A DNA stretch of 64,000 bases, from assembly GCA_020249775.1 (NCBI GenBank), contig JADCFA010000002.1, positions 124,001-188,000 on the forward strand, given 5' to 3'. Made by a program: the position numbers and the translations under genes. This DNA is from Roseomonas sp. (GTDB lineage Bacteria; Pseudomonadota; Alphaproteobacteria; Acetobacterales; Acetobacteraceae). Position 1 is the stretch's first letter. Every line of letters begins with the position of its first letter. Positions 27,677-34,937 of this stretch are shown piece after piece. The notes below the pieces were generated by a model. The model saw nothing but the letters and a program-made list of their open reading frames with translations. It was not told the DNA's origin and made no database searches.

Positions 27677-28057
27677 ATGGAGATCAATATTGCCGAGGTG
27701 AAGGCCGAGGTTGAAGTGGCCTTTGCCGAATACGAAAAGGCGCTGATCAGCAATGATGTCGAAACACTGGACCGGCTTTTCCTGGATAGCCCGAACACCA
27801 TCCGCTATGGCGCAGCCGAAAATCTCTATGGCTATGCGGAAATCGCTGCCTTCCGCGCGGGCCGACCATCAGCAGGGCTGGAACGTAGCCTGGAACGGAC
27901 TGTCATCACCACCTATGGGCGTGATATGGCAACCGCCTGGACCATGTTTCGCCGCCCTTCCCTGCCCGGAAAAATTGGCCGGCAAAGCCAGGTATGGATG
28001 CGCACGCCTGAAGGTTGGCGCGTGGTAGCCGCGCATGTCTCTGTTATCGCGGAATAG
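27677..28057 (+). CDS. AtzH-like protein (DUF3225, SnoaL-like fold)
   Basis: A 126-residue alpha+beta protein of the SnoaL/NTF2-like superfamily with the DUF3225 pattern. AtzH of strain ADP has been proposed to convert 1,3-dicarboxyurea, the AtzE product, to allophanate, with Tyr22 and Arg46 needed for activity. Here Tyr19 (AFAEYEKAL) and Arg43 ([14 protein letters not shown]) are present with the identical 24-residue spacing, so catalysis looks conserved. A GAGGAG ribosome site stands 7 bases before ATG 27677, 10 bases after the amidase stop. It is the third gene of the operon. It converges on the family 5 binding protein with 11 bases between stops and no terminator. Confidence 0.9.
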   Translation: MEINIAEVKAEVEVAFAEYEKALISNDVETLDRLFLDSPNTIRYGAAENLYGYAEIAAFRAGRPSAGLERSLERTVITTYGRDMATAWTMFRRPSLPGKIGRQSQVWMRTPEGWRVVAAHVSVIAE

Positions 28058-28068
28058 GAAGGGCGCGC

Positions 28069-29676
28069 TCAACTGACCGCGATTTGCGTGTAATCCTGGA
28101 ACCAATTCCGCGCCTGCACAAAACCGCGGCAGCGTGCACTCAAGGCGCGCGGATTGAGGTCATGCACCACGGCAAGCAAGGACGCCTCATCGATCAGGAT
28201 TTCATGCAGCCGCGCCATGGCGCGTGTTTGTTCCGCCGGGTCGAAAGCGTTGCGCACCACAGCAAGCTGCGCATTCACCGCCGGGGAATTATGCAGCCCC
28301 CAATTAATCCCGCGCGGCGGCGCCAACTCTCCATCATAAATGAACCAGCCGGTATTCGGTTCCATGGACGGGATGGCGATATTCAAGGCATGCCCGCCGC
28401 GTGAGGAAGCATCGCGTGCACCGGCCCGCAGCATATTGATGGAGGTTGCAAAATCCACCGGCTGGAAGGTGACATCAAAGAAGCATTCCTTGAGGCCGGC
28501 TTGCATCGCCTCATTCATCGGTTGCGGCACCATCTGGCCGCCGCCGGATACCGGCATGATCACGCTCAGCGCACAGCGCCGCGTGGCGGAATAGCCAGCT
28601 TCGGTCATAAGTCGCCGCGCCTCGGCCGGGTCATGGCGGAGCCGGAAGGAAGGGTTGCCGAACCACGGATCATCCGGCGTGACCTTGCCGCGTGCCGCCA
28701 GTGCCGCGCCGGAAAGCAGCGCCACGATCCCGTCGCGATCTATCGCCAAATTGGCCGCTTGCCGCACCCGGAGATCAGCAAAGGGGCTGCCTTCGGAAAC
28801 ATTCAAGCGCCAGGCCCAGATATGCGGATAGGCATTCTGCACCACTTGAAAGCGCGCGGCGCGCAAGGATGGGATGGTATCCGGCGGCAGGCTTTCCACC
28901 AGATCAATCTGCCCGCTCCGCAGCGCCGCAACCCGCGCCGAGCCATCCGGGATTGGCAGCAATACGGTGCGCGGCGCCTTGGGGATGCGGTTTGGGTCCC
29001 AATAGTCGCGATTGGCTTCCAAATCCGCGCGTTGCCGCGGCGTAACATTGGTTACCTTATAGGGGCCGGTGCCGGAAGGGTTGAGCGCAAAGCGTTGCCA
29101 ATCCCCGCCAAGCGCCTGCCAATGCGTGGGCGACGCAAACCAAATAAAGGCAAGCTGGAAGGGCAGGGACGCATCTATGGCGCGCGTGGTGATCGCGATG
29201 CGGTATGTATCAAGCTTCTCGTAGCCGCCGATGGAGGTAATGCGACCGCGCACCAGGGCTGAACGTGTCGGTTCAAATTGCGGCGCCTGATTGTTCAGGA
29301 TGGAATCGAAATTCCAGATCGCAGCATCGGCATCAAAGGGCGTGCCATCATGGAATTTTACCCCCTGACGAAGCTCTATGATCCAACGCCGCCGATCGGC
29401 TTCATCCACCCGCCAGGAAGTGGCGAGGCCAGGCATCAGCCCGGATGGCGCATCAGCCTTGGACAAATCCCAAAGCGCCAGCGCGTCATAGACAAAATAG
29501 GCGCCGAACCGCACGCCTTCAAAGCCGGCTTCCGGGCCGCCCCACAGGCGCGGCACATCGCCGATGGACATCGCAATGCGTAGCGGCTGGGCAGCCTGCG
29601 CTTCGGCCAGGGAAGGACCAAGGGCGGTGAGTAAGGCTGGAGCGGCCAAAAGGGCGCGACGCGAGACAGAGGTCAT
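28069..29676 (-). CDS. ABC transporter substrate-binding protein, family 5 (DppA/OppA-like), Tat-type signal
   Basis: A 535-residue periplasmic binding protein of the peptide/nickel/opine family. The N-terminus MTSVSRRALLAAPALLTALG has a twin-arginine-like SRR followed by a hydrophobic stretch, with cleavage expected near AEAQA. The family signature is visible in WIIELRQGVKFHDGTPFDADA and later LRVRQAANLAIDRDGIVALL, DPAEARRLMTEAGY. No permease or ATPase of this class lies beside it, so it is an orphan binding protein that may use a transporter elsewhere. A perfect sigma-54 promoter lies 35-50 bases upstream, tying it to the nitrogen locus. I chose ATG 29676 over an ATG 39 bases upstream, which would overlap the promoter leader. 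Confidence 0.91.
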   Translation of the reverse strand: MTSVSRRALLAAPALLTALGPSLAEAQAAQPLRIAMSIGDVPRLWGGPEAGFEGVRFGAYFVYDALALWDLSKADAPSGLMPGLATSWRVDEADRRRWIIELRQGVKFHDGTPFDADAAIWNFDSILNNQAPQFEPTRSALVRGRITSIGGYEKLDTYRIAITTRAIDASLPFQLAFIWFASPTHWQALGGDWQRFALNPSGTGPYKVTNVTPRQRADLEANRDYWDPNRIPKAPRTVLLPIPDGSARVAALRSGQIDLVESLPPDTIPSLRAARFQVVQNAYPHIWAWRLNVSEGSPFADLRVRQAANLAIDRDGIVALLSGAALAARGKVTPDDPWFGNPSFRLRHDPAEARRLMTEAGYSATRRCALSVIMPVSGGGQMVPQPMNEAMQAGLKECFFDVTFQPVDFATSINMLRAGARDASSRGGHALNIAIPSMEPNTGWFIYDGELAPPRGINWGLHNSPAVNAQLAVVRNAFDPAEQTRAMARLHEILIDEASLLAVVHDLNPRALSARCRGFVQARNWFQDYTQIAVS

Positions 29677-29710
29677 GCGGATAAATCCTGAAGCAGCATA
29701 ATTTGTCCCA

Positions 29711-29726
29711 AGCAATGCGCGTGCCA
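29711..29726 (-). promoter_or_regulatory. Perfect-consensus sigma-54 promoter for the family 5 binding protein
   Basis: On the minus strand the 16 bases read TGGCACGCGCATTGCT, which matches TGGCACGNNNNTTGCW at every fixed position. With C at -12 on 29712, transcription would start near 29700, giving a leader of about 24 bases with CAGGAT before ATG 29676. Chance occurrence of a full match in 64 kb is unlikely. Confidence 0.8.
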
Positions 29727-30050
29727 GCTGACTATGCCGCTGAAGCGTTTCGGTTCCGAAGGTGGAACTGCCTCAAATGATGCGGTCAGCGCGTGCTTAC
29801 TTGTTTCCGAACGGCGTTTGGCCGGGTTAATCAATCAAATCGTCGCCTTCTCATCGCGAGAAGAGTGAAGATGAGCCCGGCCTCGTCCGCCCCGTTGGCA
29901 AGGATACTCGCCGAAAAGCGACGCACGGCATTCGCCGTGCGACGCGCAAGCTCCACAGCGCCAAGGACAAGCCCCGCACCTTCAAGGAGGGACGCACGAT
30001 AAGAAGGGCATTACCGCTCTTTGCCGTCGGGAAGTCTTGGCCGATGATGG
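29727..30050. other. Intergenic stretch without a supported gene
   Basis: This stretch lies upstream of the sigma-54 promoter at 29711 and downstream of the L,D-transpeptidase stop. Short open frames exist but have no family features or ribosome sites. Enhancer sites for an NtrC-type activator would be expected here, but I found no clear palindrome of the GCAC-N-GTGC kind. Confidence 0.5.
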
Positions 30051-31556
30051 TTAGCTACGCCTCTGTACGGCTGACCTTGAGGAAGATGAGAGGGTTGATC
30101 TTCGGGACGATGGTTGTCCGGCTTGTGATCTTGAAGTGGCAGCGGCCATTTGGCCAAGCCCAACCAGGTCCTGCTCTGACGGTCGGTTTTGCAGACGCTG
30201 CCAAAGCGCTTCATCGCGCCCATAGAAATCCGGGCGAATTTCCAAATCGCGCCCTGCCGAGGCGAAGGCCGTATGATACAGCACAAAGACCGGCACCGGC
30301 TCTGACAGGGTTCTGCGCACCGTATCACCGGCTGCCACCTTTCTCTGGATGGCTTCCATTGGTTCATCCATCAGCAAGGCTGCGAATTCCAGCGGATTTT
30401 GGACGCGGATGCAGCCATTGCTGATACGACGATTATCGCGGCCGAAGGCTTCCTTGTCCGGCGTGTCGTGTAAGTAAACATCGAAGCGATTGGGCATTTC
30501 AAACATCACGGCCCCAAGCCCAGCCTGCGGACCCGGCGCCTGTTTGGCTTCACCATTCGGTAGCAATGTGATTTTGTTCTTCACCAGATAAAGCGGGTCT
30601 TGCTTCAACATTGGGCGGATATCCGCCTCCACAATATCATGCGGAATGATCCAAGGCGGGTTGAACAAAGCGGATACAATTACCGTGCTGAATTCAGGGC
30701 TCTGCTTTCGGTCCGTCGCCTCCCCCACCACCACGCGGGTGACGAAGACCGGACGATGATCACGATAAAGCACCAGTTGCTGATCCGGCACATTCACCCA
30801 TACGCGATCCGCCGGTAATTCTCGCGGCAGCCAACGTTGGCGCTCAAGATTGGCCTCGATCAGCCGGAGCCGGCTTGCCGGGGTCCGGTCGAAGATGCCT
30901 GCCGAGCGTTGCCGCTGCAGTGCCTGGCGCAGTGCTGCATAGGTTGGGGTTTTTGGTGCCAATGCCTCAATCGCCGCTACCGGGTCTGGGCCGTCCAGCG
31001 CGTTATGGAGCACCTCCGTCACATCCACCGATTCGGGCCAAAGCGCCTCACCATCCTTGCGCCGTTCGGGAGGCACGGCACCGAAGACCAGCGCCTCGGC
31101 ATAGGTGAGCACGGCGTGGGAAAGCAGCAAGTCGCGCCGCACTGGCGGAAACATATCCATGCGCCTGAGCAGATTGGCGTGGAACATCTCTGGGTCCAAC
31201 CCGTGATCACGCGCGCGCAGCACCGCCGCCTTCAACGCATTGGCCTGGGCTTGGCGCGTATCCCAGACCGGTTCGAAGCCGCGGCGGACATAAAACCGGC
31301 GCAGCAATTCGGCATCCAAGGTCTCGCCAGCGACCATTGGCGCCTGGCCTTCAAGCAGGCTTCCAATGTCACCGCTGGGCTCAAGCGCGGCGGATTGTGG
31401 GGATTCGCCCTCACCCGCTGCGCAGCCGGCCAGGGCCAGGGCGGCGGCCAGGCCAATCGTACCCTGCAAAAGGCTCTCACGGCGCGAAATCAGGGCCGGC
31501 GGAGTATCCAACCGTCCATCGGGACCTGTTTTGCGCTTGCTCCATGGCAACAGCAC
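30051..31556 (-). CDS. L,D-transpeptidase (YcbB-type), lipoprotein
   Basis: A 501-residue murein cross-linking enzyme that forms L,D (3-3) links in the periplasm. The N-terminus has basic residues, then GTIGLAAALALAGCAAGEG, a lipobox with Cys about residue 45, so it is anchored as a lipoprotein. The middle resembles the scaffold and PG-binding region of YcbB (AEALVFGAVPPERR). The YkuD domain is at about 245-430 with VNVPDQQLVLYRDHRPV, FNPPWIIPHDIV, HDTPDKEAFG and the catalytic SNGCIRV. The last 25 residues are Ser/Arg-rich and unlike the rest, which may reflect a shifted frame or a replaced 3' end. It is divergent from the small lipoprotein at 31668. Confidence 0.92.
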   Translation of the reverse strand: MLLPWSKRKTGPDGRLDTPPALISRRESLLQGTIGLAAALALAGCAAGEGESPQSAALEPSGDIGSLLEGQAPMVAGETLDAELLRRFYVRRGFEPVWDTRQAQANALKAAVLRARDHGLDPEMFHANLLRRMDMFPPVRRDLLLSHAVLTYAEALVFGAVPPERRKDGEALWPESVDVTEVLHNALDGPDPVAAIEALAPKTPTYAALRQALQRQRSAGIFDRTPASRLRLIEANLERQRWLPRELPADRVWVNVPDQQLVLYRDHRPVFVTRVVVGEATDRKQSPEFSTVIVSALFNPPWIIPHDIVEADIRPMLKQDPLYLVKNKITLLPNGEAKQAPGPQAGLGAVMFEMPNRFDVYLHDTPDKEAFGRDNRRISNGCIRVQNPLEFAALLMDEPMEAIQRKVAAGDTVRRTLSEPVPVFVLYHTAFASAGRDLEIRPDFYGRDEALWQRLQNRPSEQDLVGLGQMAAATSRSQAGQPSSRRSTLSSSSRSAVQRRS

Positions 31557-31667
31557 GCCAGTAACTCCTGAATCTTCGCGTTTTACGCAACAAAGGGTTT
31601 GACAACCTACCGATAAATGATCATGATTCGCAGTGTCTCCAAGACTCTAGCAATTCGGACAGGCAAA

Positions 31668-31832
31668 ATGAACACTGATTCCAAAGAAATGACCCGCAAG
31701 GCGCTTCTCCGCAAGGTTGCGGCGGTTGCGATTCTCGCCCCTGCCGCCCTGGTCGCGGCCTGCGCTTCTGAGCCAGCCCCGGCACCCGCCCCGGCTCCGG
31801 CGCCGGCGCCGACCCCTCGGGCGCGCGGCTGA
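31668..31832 (+). CDS. Small Ala-Pro-rich lipoprotein
   Basis: A 54-residue peptide starting MNTDSKEMTRKALLRKVAAV, with a hydrophobic stretch and a lipobox-like LVAACAS near residue 31, followed by an AP dipeptide run and PTPRARG. This is the shape of a tiny entericidin-like or linker lipoprotein, but I recognise no family. An in-frame ATG at 31617 would add 17 residues. A strong terminator-like palindrome follows at 31920, which supports a short independent transcription unit. Confidence 0.6.
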   Translation: MNTDSKEMTRKALLRKVAAVAILAPAALVAACASEPAPAPAPAPAPAPTPRARG

Positions 31833-31919
31833 TTTGACAGGCCTGCGGGTGGCATCTTCGGGTGCCGCCTTGATGGTTTTGTTCAAGGCCGCTGCCTTAG
31901 ACGGCAGGAAATTAACCAG

Positions 31920-31953
31920 ACCCGTTGCGCCATGGCGCAGCGGGTTTTGTTTT
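31920..31953 (+). terminator. Rho-independent terminator after the small lipoprotein gene
   Basis: Bases 31920-31945 form a 26-base near-perfect palindrome (ACCCGTTGCGC centred on CATG, one G-T mismatch), followed by TTTTGTTTT. It stands 88 bases after the stop at 31832. Confidence 0.75.
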
Positions 31954-32324
31954 GGCGCCTGGGCAACCGCCCAAAGCCTGCTCCTTGGGATGCAGCGCAC
32001 AGCCTTGGGGCTGCATGGCCTAACGCGCCGCGCCGCCTTCCTTTAGCCTTGCTGGATAATGACCCAATGTGGCGCGATAGACCAGCCTTCGTTCTGTTGG
32101 AACCGCGCAGCGGGTCCGCAAACGAAGATAAGCTGCTTTAGCTTCCATGGTTTCTTGACCAATATCCGATCCGATGACGCTGTCAGATCGCGTATCGCTC
32201 AAGACCTGCGCCCATTCACCCCCCTTCGCGGGACACGCTCTGAACCTTTGTTTGATCGCATTTTCCAGGTCGCCGAATGATTCTTTTTGGCTTGAAAATC
32301 TAACGCCATGACGGGCAGGGCAGC
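31954..32324. other. Intergenic stretch without a supported gene
   Basis: Between the terminator and marC. Small open frames on both strands (for example 32020-32202 minus and 32059-32280 plus) have no recognisable family, no good ribosome site and mixed composition. The local base composition is slightly more AT-rich around 32130-32180. I see no RNA gene here. Confidence 0.45.
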
Positions 32325-33011
32325 ATGACCGCTTCCGCGATTTTCGGGGATTTATTCGCCGCCTGGCTCTTTGGCTATTCGGCGCTGATCAGCATCATTA
32401 ACCCTCCCGCCGGCGCGCTGATCTTCCATGGCATGACGCGCTGGCTGACCGAACAGGAACGCGCCCGTCTGGCGCGATCTATCGCCATCAATAGCTTCAT
32501 CGTGCTGCTGGCTGCCCTTTTTCTCGGGACCCTTATCCTCGGCTTTTTCGGCATCTCCCTGGAGGCCCTGCGGATCGCCGGCGGCCTGACCGTCGCGGTC
32601 GCAGGCTGGCAAATGCTGAATGAGGAAGATGACAATCAGCGCCGCGAAGCCAAGGCCCCCGCCGCCCTGGATACCGCCCCGGTCGAGCGCATGAGCTTCT
32701 TTCCGCTGACCCTACCGCTCACCACCGGCCCGGGGACGATCGCCGCCTCCATCGCGCTTTCTGCGGAACGGCGTTCCTCTGAAATCGGCGACATTGTACT
32801 GAATACGCTGGCCTTCACGCTCATCGCGGCGACGGTCGCGCTAACCGTTTGGTTTGCCTATGCCAATGCCGCCGGGGTTGCGCGCCGTCTTGGCCCGACG
32901 GGTATGCTGATCGCCGCCAAGCTTGCCGCCTTTGTGCTGCTTTGCATCGGCGCGCAGATCATGCTGACGGGCGTGATTGACGCAATGAAGCCCCTTCTCG
33001 CGATGCGGTAA
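32325..33011 (+). CDS. MarC family integral membrane protein
   Basis: A 228-residue inner-membrane protein of the MarC/UPF0056 family, with six membrane spans in two groups of three. Typical features are the first span with SALISIINPPAGALIFHGMT, the GGLTVAVAGWQMLN end of span three, the charged central loop (EEDDNQRREAK), and MSFFPLTLPLTTGPGTIAASIAL at the start of the second half. Its molecular role is unknown and the old link to multiple antibiotic resistance is not supported. ATG 32325 follows a GGGCAGGGCAGC region. The M20 peptidase starts 36 bases downstream on the same strand. Confidence 0.9.
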   Translation: MTASAIFGDLFAAWLFGYSALISIINPPAGALIFHGMTRWLTEQERARLARSIAINSFIVLLAALFLGTLILGFFGISLEALRIAGGLTVAVAGWQMLNEEDDNQRREAKAPAALDTAPVERMSFFPLTLPLTTGPGTIAASIALSAERRSSEIGDIVLNTLAFTLIAATVALTVWFAYANAAGVARRLGPTGMLIAAKLAAFVLLCIGAQIMLTGVIDAMKPLLAMR

Positions 33012-33047
33012 CGCACCGCGCCCCACCAGCACCAAAAGGAACCACCC

Positions 33048-34247
33048 ATGAACGGCAACGCCAATATAGTTGATGTTGAATACGCGACAAACATGCTGAT
33101 CCGCTTGCTCGCAATTGACAGCGTGACAGGGTTTGAAGCCGCCATCGGCGCCGCCATTGTGGATGAATTGAAGAAGGTTGGCGTGCCCGCAAGCGCGATC
33201 CGCTACGATACGGCCCATCAGCGCATCAAGCTGCCGACCGAAGTGGGCAATCTGATTGTTGACCTGCCAGGCACGCGGCCTGGCCCGCGGCTGCTGTTTT
33301 CCACGCATATGGATACCGTGCCACTCTGCAAAGGAGCCAAGCCGCGGCGAGAGGGAGATCGGATTGTGTCCGATGGCACCACGGCTTTGGGCGGGGATAA
33401 TGGCACGGGCTGCGCCGTGCTGATCGCGCTCGCGAAAACCCTGATCGAGCACAAGCTTCCGCATCCACCGATCACCATGCTGTTCACCGTGCGCGAAGAA
33501 AGCGGCCTGCATGGCGCGCGGGAGCTTGACCCGAAGGATCTGGGCGGTGCCGTGATGGGCTTCAATGTGGACAGCACCCATGCCGCGAAGCTCACCATTG
33601 GCGCGGTGGGTCAGCAGAATTGGGAAGTCACCATCAAGGGCAAGGCAGCCCATGCCGGTGTTGCGCCAGAACGCGGCATATCCTCAACGTTGGTGGCCTC
33701 CATCGGGCTGACTGAAGCGCAACGCGGCGGCTGGTTCGGCAAGGTGGTGAAGCCGGAAGGCAAGGGTTCTTCCAATGTCGGTATCTTCGGTGGCAAGGAT
33801 GGCAAGCCCGCTGGCGATGCCACCAATGTTGTCACGGATTATGTCCATCTTGTCGGTGAAGCGCGCAGCACGGATGCGGCCTTTGCGGTCAAAATCACCG
33901 AAGCCTTTGAAGCTGCCTTCAACAAGGCCAAGGGCGAAGTCAAGGATGCCGATGGCGATATGGCGGAGGTGAGCTTTCAAACCCGCACCGCCTATCCGCC
34001 CTTCCTGATGTCAGCAGATGATCCCGCGGTGCAGCGCGCGAAAAAGGCCGCGCAATCCATGGGGCTTGAGCCCGTCACCATGGTGTCCGCCGGCGGGCTG
34101 GATGCGAATTGGCTGGTGAAGCATGGCGTGCCGACCGTGACTTTCGGCGCCGGTCAGGCGGAAATCCACACCGTCCATGAATATGTGGATGTGCCGGAAT
34201 TCGCCCAAGGCTGCCGCCTGGCAGTTGCCATCGCGACCTTGGAGTAA
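33048..34247 (+). CDS. M20 family peptidase (PepT-like tripeptidase/aminoacylase)
   Basis: A 399-residue cytoplasmic metallopeptidase. The two-zinc site is visible: STHMDTVP (His and Asp), LGGDNGTGCAVL (bridging Asp), FTVREESGLHGA (catalytic Glu pair), GFNVDSTHAAK (Asp ligand) and the final EIHTVHEYVDV (His ligand). The dimerisation domain lies at about 190-300 (VTIKGKAAHAGVAPERG). The pattern is closest to PepT-like peptidases. It follows marC by 36 bases and precedes the response regulator by 12 bases, so marC, this gene and the two-component genes may be read together, although a promoter before the regulator is possible. Confidence 0.92.
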   Translation: MNGNANIVDVEYATNMLIRLLAIDSVTGFEAAIGAAIVDELKKVGVPASAIRYDTAHQRIKLPTEVGNLIVDLPGTRPGPRLLFSTHMDTVPLCKGAKPRREGDRIVSDGTTALGGDNGTGCAVLIALAKTLIEHKLPHPPITMLFTVREESGLHGARELDPKDLGGAVMGFNVDSTHAAKLTIGAVGQQNWEVTIKGKAAHAGVAPERGISSTLVASIGLTEAQRGGWFGKVVKPEGKGSSNVGIFGGKDGKPAGDATNVVTDYVHLVGEARSTDAAFAVKITEAFEAAFNKAKGEVKDADGDMAEVSFQTRTAYPPFLMSADDPAVQRAKKAAQSMGLEPVTMVSAGGLDANWLVKHGVPTVTFGAGQAEIHTVHEYVDVPEFAQGCRLAVAIATLE

Positions 34248-34259
34248 TATCCGCGCCCC

Positions 34260-34937
34260 ATGCGCATCCTGCTGATCGAAGACGATAGGGCGACCGCCGA
34301 TTACATCGCCAAGGGTCTGCAGGAGATTGGCCATGTCGTGCAGGTGGCGCGCACGGGCCGCGATGGCATGCTGCTCGCCGCTGGTGAGGCCTGGGATGTG
34401 ATTGTGACGGATCGCATGCTGCCGGGGCCGGATGGCCTCACTATTCTGCGTGCGCTGCGGGCTTCCGGCATTACCACGCCTGTTTTGGTGCTGACGGCGC
34501 TGGGAGAGGTGGAGCGGCGCGTCGAAGGGCTGGATGCGGGGGCGGATGATTACCTCGCCAAGCCTTTCGCCTTCAGTGAATTGCGCGCGCGCATCGCCGC
34601 CCTCGCGCGCCGCCCGGCGCCTGCCACCGATCCCGTGCTGCTGCAAGTGGGCGATATTGAATTGGATTTGCTGAAGCGTGTGGTGCGGCGCAATGGCCAG
34701 CCAGTGGAATTGCTGCCGACGGAAATGCGCCTGCTGGAATTCATGCTGCGCCGCCCAGGCCAGGTGCTGACCAAGACCATGCTGCTGGAAGGTGTATGGG
34801 ATTTGAACTTCGATCCTTCGACCAATCTGGTTGAAGTGCATGTCAGCCGCTTGCGCCGCAAACTGTCGCAGGAAGGCGCGCCCGCGCCGATCCAGACCAT
34901 GCGCGGTGTTGGCTATATGCTTAGTCCACCGAAATGA
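34260..34937 (+). CDS. OmpR-family response regulator
   Basis: A 225-residue two-domain regulator. The receiver domain (1-120) shows the acidic pair IEDD, the phospho-acceptor Asp51 in VIVTDRMLPG, TALGE and the Lys of DDYLAKPFAF. The C-terminal winged-helix DNA-binding domain shows LLPTEMRLLEFMLRRPGQV, NLVEVHVSRLRRKL and RGVGYML. Its stop overlaps the sensor kinase start by 4 bases. Probable targets include the adjacent protease gene, by analogy with envelope-stress systems such as CpxR-DegP, but no binding site was identified. Confidence 0.95.
   Translation: MRILLIEDDRATADYIAKGLQEIGHVVQVARTGRDGMLLAAGEAWDVIVTDRMLPGPDGLTILRALRASGITTPVLVLTALGEVERRVEGLDAGADDYLAKPFAFSELRARIAALARRPAPATDPVLLQVGDIELDLLKRVVRRNGQPVELLPTEMRLLEFMLRRPGQVLTKTMLLEGVWDLNFDPSTNLVEVHVSRLRRKLSQEGAPAPIQTMRGVGYMLSPPK

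Noticed and set aside
29793-30002. Small Arg/Ser/Ala-rich frame upstream of the L,D-transpeptidase end
   Set aside because: No family, no ribosome site, and composition typical of non-coding GC-rich DNA.
32020-32280. Overlapping small frames before marC
   Set aside because: No recognisable features on either strand and no start signals.
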